Source of the DNA: Monosporascus cannonballus
Taxonomy: Eukaryota > Ascomycota > Sordariomycetes > Xylariales
DNA length: 64,000 bases
Direction of reading: 5' to 3'
Assembly (NCBI GenBank): GCA_004154925.1
Contig: QJNS01000016.1
Location: 248,001 to 312,000, forward strand
Shown here: piece after piece, positions 58,415-64,000 of the stretch
How the letters are laid out: every line of letters begins with the position of its first letter
Position numbering within the stretch: position 1 is the stretch's first letter
Notes under the pieces: model-generated
Told to the model about the DNA's origin: nothing
The model's database searches: none
Seen by the model: only the letters and a program-made list of their open reading frames with translations
Program-made: the position numbers and the translations under genes

Positions 58415-59420
58415 ATGAAGTTGAGCTTCCCCAGCGGCGTCCTACTCGCCCAAGCGTCACTATGGCTCTCGCCGAGATCGGTCGATGCCGCTTCAGTCGA
58501 CGCCTGGCTCGTCCCTGAACTCGCCGCACCGCAGGTTGTAGTGTACGACGACGACAGCGGTAATGCCTACTACAGCCTCTGACACGGCTCCGGAACGCCT
58601 ATGTTCCCTAGCGACGAGTCGGCGACCTTCGAGCTCAAGTTTTGCCCCATTGAACAGGACCGGCATCGTCGGCTCTGGGTATACTAGCAATGATCGGGTG
58701 GTGGTAAGCGATTCAATTTATGTCAATTGCTATATCTTCCATAGGCAATCTACTCATTCTCATGAGTCACCTAGGCCCAGATATTTTATCAGGAGGAAGG
58801 CGGCGCGATTGTGGATGCGGCGTTCTTTTGCGACTCCGACACTGGACGCTATGAGCCGGGCGACAGGCAGTGTATCGTATAGGTGGGCGTGGATGGTCTG
58901 CCTCCAATTCAGCAGCCGAGCAGTCTCGACGTCCTGCCGGTGGGCGCAACCGCGGGCCAGCGGATCTACTTCAGAGATGAGACCGGCCAGCCTGCTATAT
59001 TGGGGTATCACCTGGACCTCGAAAAGTGGCAGTTCGACGGCTACATTTTGCAAGGCAATCTTTCGGGTTCCTCGGGTTCTCTCGGCGCTGCTATTCTCGG
59101 CACCCGATATATCACGATGGCCTTTGCCGTAGACAGAGTCATTGGCGTCAGTCAGTTAAGGGGCAGCGAGTGGGACTTGAGTGAGCCTCCTAGGAGACGT
59201 CAACCAGGTCTCGGTGTCTAATGGCTAATTCTCGTAGCTACGTTCCCGTACCCATTCACGGATCCCAGGGGGAAAATGTGCCCTCCAACTGGGAGTGCGG
59301 GAAATACATCGGGACGATGTCCGCTTCAGCGAGCAGTGAAAAATATGACGCGAGTGCCAACAAGGACCAGATATAATTGCAGCATTCGAGACGAGCCGGA
59401 GACCTTAGTGTTTTGAGCCC
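58415..59420 (+). pseudogene. Secreted beta-propeller lectin-like protein, broken
   Basis: The start MKLSFPSGVLLAQASLWL is a signal peptide, followed by ASVDAWLVPELAAPQVVVYD and GNAYYSL, then an in-frame TGA at 58580-58582 before HGSGTPMFPSDESATF. The next family block, GIVGSGYTSNDRVVV (about 58650-58700), lies in another frame. Later blocks are IVDAAFFCDSDTGRYE near 58815, DVLPVGATAGQRIYFRDE with GYHLDLEKWQFDGYI near 58930-59050, VIGVSQLRGSEWDL near 59140-59180 and TFPYPFTDPRGKM near 59240. The order and spacing fit a large fungal family of secreted proteins with fucose-lectin-like propeller repeats and, in intact members, a C-terminal membrane anchor. One nonsense codon and at least two frame changes make this copy non-functional. 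The right boundary is approximate. The ligand of the family is unknown. Confidence 0.6.
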
Positions 59421-60249
59421 TTCATCCAATATGCAGATTTTTCCGAAGCTGAGACGACAACGATGACCTAGCCGGCCCGATAGGAGGGCTAGATAGCCAA
59501 TATGGCCAAGATGAAATAAAGCTATATATCGACGACATGTTCGAGATCGAGATCAAAATCGAACATGAAATATATCGACAGTAGCCGGAGAATCCAGTCC
59601 GGGGGCGGATCCTCGCATTTCGTTTACTTGAACGCGAAAATTACCGCGGTGCTACGTCCCAAGACACACGGAGGACCAGATTTGCGAGCTCGAAGACCAG
59701 AATGCGCTCTACACGAGCGAAGCTCTTCTGCAGGACAGGGCGGCGTTGGACCCCGGCGTCTTCGCGGGTGTCGCCGAGGTCTTCGAGACAACAGCAGCCG
59801 CGAGATCCATACGCTGCTGTGGCCGGGCACGAAGCCGAACTACATACTTCTCCGCGTACCGGTGCTCTAACATGGTTTAAGCCCCGGAGTGAGGCAAAGC
59901 ACACCAGTAGAGTTCCGGGACGTGGAGGGGTCTCTGGACCCAGCGTGGGTGGTTACGTGGTGCAGCATCGTGGCGGGATTTCCCGGTTCACCATTCAGAC
60001 GTCCATCCCCAAATTCCTCGAAGCCATGTAGCTCTGCGATAGGGCTATGAAAAAAGACGGCGAGTACAATTTCATTGCCCTTTTAGATGCTATTGGGCCT
60101 TTTGCTGAAGCTGAATATGCTGAAGGTAGGTTGAGACGGTATACTGATGAGTGGAAACTAATGCACGCTTGAAGGTCTGAAATAAGGCATCGATATCGTG
60201 GACGTAGAATTTGATCTAGCGGCCATCTATGGGCGCATCTATCCATGCT
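59421..60249. other. Intergenic with an unrecognised coding-like remnant
   Basis: Around 59660-60060 on the plus strand, pieces such as ICELEDQNALYTSEALLQD, LDPGVFAGVAEVFETT and FRDVEGSLDPAWVVTWCSIV appear in different frames, which looks like a decayed protein gene. I do not recognise the family. Stops and frame changes exclude an intact product. The remainder is the 3' flank of the transporter gene. Confidence 0.35.
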
Positions 60250-62346
60250 CTAAATCCTGTACTGGGTTAGCAAAACGAGACGAAACAGCGTTTCACGGGT
60301 GCTCACCGCTGCAAAAGCGCTCCTCGCCCTTATCCTCTCTCCAAAGAACACCAAAGCCCAAGGCACGACAGTCAGGGCTGTCGCAACGCTGCCTAAGATG
60401 CCACCGGCAGCGTCCTCCCCGAGGTCAGTGAATAGCGCCCCTGCTACCAATGGGAAAATGCCACCAAGAACGTTCCGGCCAAAGGATTGGGCTGCCAAAG
60501 CAGAGGAGGCATAGCCCTGGTAAATATCAGCCAGATAGTTGAACGTTGCTAAGTAGATGTAGAAGATGCCCGCCGTTGCGATGCCTATCGCCAGCGTCGG
60601 GACGATCCAGTGGATGGAGGGTTGGGCCGAGAACCCGAACAGATACAATCCCAGCGGGAGTAGCACTGACGTGAGGCACGCGAAGTAGAGTCTTGACTCA
60701 TGCGACTCTGCCGGGAAGTTCCGCTTGAGAAAGCCCCAGAATCTGCCGGGTTCCACGTACGAGTTGTCAGAAGTGTCGCTCTCCGATCCCTCCGTCTTGC
60801 GCTGCCACCGCCGATGTTTGAGGATGTTTTCCTGGTAGATGCCGATCATGGTCGCCATTATGGAGCCCACGACCATGGCTAGGAAGACGAAGCCGCACTG
60901 CTCGGTCGTGAAGCCGTACTGGCGCTTGAAGACGAGCGGTATCGACGCGAACGTCAGGTACAAGATCGCCCAAGCGAACGAAACCCATAGCGTAAAGAAA
61001 AACACGATCGGTTCGGTGAAGAGGAAGTGGAAGGGCCGGAATAGGGACGTCATGACCATCGACGCCAACGAGCCGCGCTGTTCGTCCTCTTTTGTTATCC
61101 ATCGGATCCGCTGGAGGCTGGCCTGTGAAAGTGGCGCTCGTTTTTCCGCTTCCGTATCTCCTAGAATGCCCAAATGCTCACTTAGCCCCTCCCCCTGAAC
61201 CCACACTCCATAGATGCCGCTCGCTTCCAGCTCTTCATACCACTTATTCAACGCCTTCGCCTTTCTGGATAGATGCACGGAACCCCTGCTCTCCTTAAAC
61301 AGGACCGCGATAGCGGTCATGAGGGCGAAGTCAAGGATGACCTGGTGCCAGAAGATCCACTTCCACGTCTGGCCCTCGTCGCCCCAATGCTGCACCATCA
61401 CCGCGGCGACTAGAGGTCCTGAGCCGGTACCGACGAGCACCGAACCGCTGAAGAGCGCCATGGGAGTATTGCGGTCCTCCTTGTCGTACATGTCCGCGAT
61501 GACGCCGCCGACCATGGTGCTGAAGACGCTCCCGCCGACGCCAGCCAGGAACCGAGCGACTAACATCCCCGCCAGACTTTTCACAACACCACTCACGGCT
61601 TGGGAAACCGTGAACACTACGCCCGCGGTGGCGAAGACCGGGTACCTCCCGTTGATCTCCGAGAAGGGCGCCAGGATCATAGGCGCCGAGGCAAACTGCC
61701 ACATTGGTAATGAGTAATTGGTCTTTCGAGCCGCTCAGGCGAGCAGCCGAGAATCTAAAGATATATATGAAACGATAGGTTCTCGAAGAGACTCTTTCAG
61801 GAAACTTAAGTTGGTCGACTAGGTGATAAAGGGGCAGAAATGAATCCGGAAACCACTTACCCCCATGCAGAACGTTGTCACACCCACAAGCGCGCCTATT
61901 CGCGTTGTGCCTAGCTCAGCCGCGAGCAGGTCCACGGGCTGTGAGTATGCACCCGCCGTGTAGGCCGTCCCCCACGTCGCGACGCAGGAGAGGAACACCA
62001 TAAGGTCCTTCCGAAAGCGAGGCCACGTTAGCGGGTTCCTGTACGCAGAGAGGTCCGGACACGGCGGTAGGCCAACTCCATCTCCATCTCTATGCCGTGG
62101 CGAGCAGGCGTGCGGCGACGGTAGTGGCGTGCCGAAGGTGAGGTAGAGGTAGGTGATGGGAGTCTGGGCATCCATCTCCCGTGCGCCGTTATCGGTGTCG
62201 GCTGTAGAAGACTTGGCCGCACTGATATCGGCGGGCGCGTCCGCATTGGCTGCCCGCGCGTCGGCCTTCTTCTCTACGGCCGCGGCGCCGACTTGCCCCT
62301 GATCGCCAGCCGAGGTGGGCCGAGCCTCAATGTCTATGGGCTCCAT
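60250..62346 (-). CDS. MFS transporter, DHA1-like
   Basis: Two exons (62346-61861 and 61695-60250) join across a 165-base intron, CMG|FASAPMILAP, to give 643 residues. The N-terminal tail (about 120 residues) is Ala/Asp-rich and cytoplasmic. TM1 starts near FRKDLMVFLSCVATWGTAY. The DHA1 signature after TM2 is visible as LAPFSEINGRYPVF, and TM5 contains GTGSGPLVAAV. A large central loop carries KKTEGSESD-like acidic residues between the two six-helix halves, and the last helices end near ALVFFGERIRARSAF. The family exports small molecules, polyamines or drugs by proton antiport at the plasma membrane; the substrate cannot be told. The C-terminal tail after GERIRARS is longer than usual, so a small last intron is possible. 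The frame is intact. Confidence 0.85.
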
Positions 62347-63173
62347 TCCCTTCGACTATGAGGTTCGAAGCCGCTTAACTGCGTTGTTTTGGTTTCGTGG
62401 AATGAGCCCGGTCCCGTTGGTGTCTTTGACCCCTTAAGGTTTTCGTAAGACTCCGGAACAAATGCAGTGAGAAGTCACCGCCCTCGAATACCCAAATCCG
62501 CCGGGATAAGGGATTACGACAACGCACAACGCGGGTCAGCGTTTGGTAAGCAGTGGTCCGCGGGAGCATTTAACAAACAGGCAGTTGGAAGGTGCAGTCG
62601 GCGTTGTTTTTGTAGTTCAATAGTGATGTGCCTAAGCAGGAGTGAGATAGGCTTAGAGTGAGCACTTGGCCGGCTGCCGGCAAACTGTGGTCCAAAGCAT
62701 TGACTAGCGATGGGTCCTAGAAAGAATTCTTTTCTTACTCTGCATTAGCAAGCCGTTTGCAAGACAGATGGCAAATCTAACGTGGCAATCCCGCCGAGAT
62801 GGTTTTGCGTCACTCGGTCTGTCTCGATCAACAGTCACCTTAGACCCAAAGAGCTGAACGCCGAACTACCTATCTCTGTTTAGTAGTCTATCCGATATTG
62901 ATATTACGGAAACATGTATAGTACTACATAGTGCGTAAACCCCCAAGGATAACCTCCCCTTCTCAATGGTCCAACTGCATACCGCAAAACTTCCTCCCGA
63001 GTCAAGAAAAGACAGTGGACTACATGTTACCAAGAGCGTGGACGGCTCTGTGGGTACTTGCCCACCAGTAAGTTACAATGGTTCGGAAATAGTAAGGCTT
63101 TAATCCAACCTGGTTTTCAGAGCGAGGAGTGGTTGGAAATTGCGACAACGTGGGTAAGAGTAGTTATTCCCGA
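62347..63173. other. Intergenic
   Basis: The 5' flank of the transporter gene and sequence without recognisable frames, RNAs or repeats. Confidence 0.5.
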
Positions 63174-63982
63174 TCATTCCCGGGGAGATCTTTGCCGTGC
63201 TACATCCTTGGCAACGTTGTGTAAATTTGGAAGAAGCCATCCAATGTTCCGCTCTATTCGGACTAATGTCCGGAAATCTTGGCTGGAGTTTCCGACATCA
63301 CCTCGAATCACCGAGATCACTTGGACCATCGACATCGCCTCGGATGAATGGGGACTGTTCTCGGCGCCACCGGCGCTGACGCTGCTGCTGCTGCTATTCA
63401 GGGGCAACGCACCCGGTCCGTGCAGCTCCTGGTTGGTCCATTGAAGGTCGTCCTCGTCGTGCCCCGTATTGATGCATGGCGGGTTCTGCCGCATCGCGGC
63501 TTCTTTATTCTTCGTCTCTTTGCCCGCGGGCTCCGGTCGTCCTAGCTTGCGTCACGCGAACCGACGGCAGCTGTCATGACGTGTTCATATTGTGAAGAAA
63601 CGCGGCTCCCGAGAAGTCCTCAACGTAGTGGTCCATATCACTGCCCCGTAAAAGCACGCAAGTACGAGACTTTGATCCCAAACTGCGGGATATGGATCGC
63701 GTCTCCTGTATGGAACAAAGGTCAGAAAGATTTCAGGCCAACTAGACGCATGCGACTTAGTAGTGTAGTCACCAAAAGTACGGAGACCGGCAGCGCCTTT
63801 GAAGAATGCATTAGAGTCCTTGTGACGCTGAGTAAACCACAGTATTCTTGGTAGAGACCAGGGTCCAGAGATGATAAGACAAAATGGATGATCTCGGTTA
63901 TCTTGCCTAGGACGGCCTTCTGAAACGCCAGAAGGTAGGCCAGCGGCTGGGCTGACTCTGCCAGCGGATAACCTGGGTGCAT
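63174..63982 (-). pseudogene. 2OG-oxygenase-like fungal protein fragment, frameshifted, runs off the edge
   Basis: Minus-strand pieces follow one another in changing frames: HPGYPLAESAQPLAYLLAF to SSLDPGLYQEYCG (63979 to about 63830), TGDAIHIPQFGIKVSYLR (about 63700-63650), DHYVEDFSGAAFLHNMNTS (about 63625-63570) and a tail with DDLQWTNQELHGPGALPLN (about 63450-63385). This resembles a family of fungal proteins related to 2-oxoglutarate/Fe(II) oxygenases that is often found in repeat-rich regions; the assignment is from memory and tentative. Several frame changes over 600 bases and the loss of linking segments indicate a dead copy. The start is beyond the right end of the window. Confidence 0.4.
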
Positions 63983-64000
63983 CGCGAGTCAGCCGTGCGG
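63983..64000. other. Window edge
   Basis: The fragment listed just to the left probably continues past the window end. Confidence 0.3.

Overview
The window looks like nuclear DNA of a filamentous ascomycete (Pezizomycotina, probably Sordariomycetes). Genes are monocistronic and on both strands, with short introns that have GTAAGT/GTATGT donors and AG acceptors. The families are typical of such fungi: a LaeA-like methyltransferase, carotenoid oxygenase and opsin, an AA9 lytic polysaccharide monooxygenase, a CE15 esterase, a P450, SRPK-like and IKS1 kinases, a DHA1 transporter and a STE6-type exporter. There are no bacterial operons, CRISPR arrays or rRNA genes. Exon structures were read by hand from splice consensus, frame continuity and family motifs; they have not been confirmed by transcripts.

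Left part (0-20 kb): a four-exon kinase-like gene (575-1925, -), a nine-exon LaeA-like methyltransferase (4345-6003, +), a decayed F-box/ankyrin-like gene (about 6.9-8.2 kb), a purine nucleoside permease-family gene (10707-12304, +), an opsin gene with a nonsense codon and missing proton-transfer residues (12971-13921, -), a pair of related MITE-like repeats (15.1-15.8 kb), and an intact CarX-type retinal-forming carotenoid oxygenase (17085-19052, +).

Middle (20-40 kb): an IKS1-type kinase (20269-22458, +), a frameshifted AIG2/gamma-glutamylcyclotransferase-like pseudogene (22981-23973, +), an intron-containing tRNA-Ala(UGC) (24186-24317, +), a proteinase K-like secreted protein lacking the oxyanion-hole Asn (24995-26607, +), a frameshifted Copia-protease-like remnant (27181-27999, +), a 1158-residue fungal protein of unknown function with a coding minisatellite (29123-32599, -), a long gene-poor stretch holding a hAT-like MITE (35874-36074), and a broken SRPK-like kinase (38440-40098, -).

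Right part (40-64 kb): an intact eight-exon P450 (40840-42812, -), an NmrA/isoflavone reductase-like oxidoreductase (45732-46737, +), a divergent plant-cell-wall pair of glucuronoyl esterase (47152-48339, -) and AA9 LPMO (49469-50548, +), a STE6-type full ABC exporter (51256-55708, -), a PBDC1-like small protein (56269-56959, -), a broken secreted-protein gene (58.4-59.4 kb), a DHA1 MFS transporter (60250-62346, -) and a broken 2OG-oxygenase-like remnant at the right edge.

Functional links: CarX would make retinal, the chromophore of the neighbouring opsin, so the two form a retinal module whose opsin half is damaged. The CE15 esterase and AA9 LPMO are head to head and both act on lignocellulose. 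The most unusual feature of the window is the interleaving of fully intact multi-exon genes with genes broken by point nonsense changes and frameshifts. These changes do not look like repeat-induced point mutation. I did not find a clearly new multi-gene system; the best leads are the opsin, the altered proteinase K-like protein and the mobile repeats.
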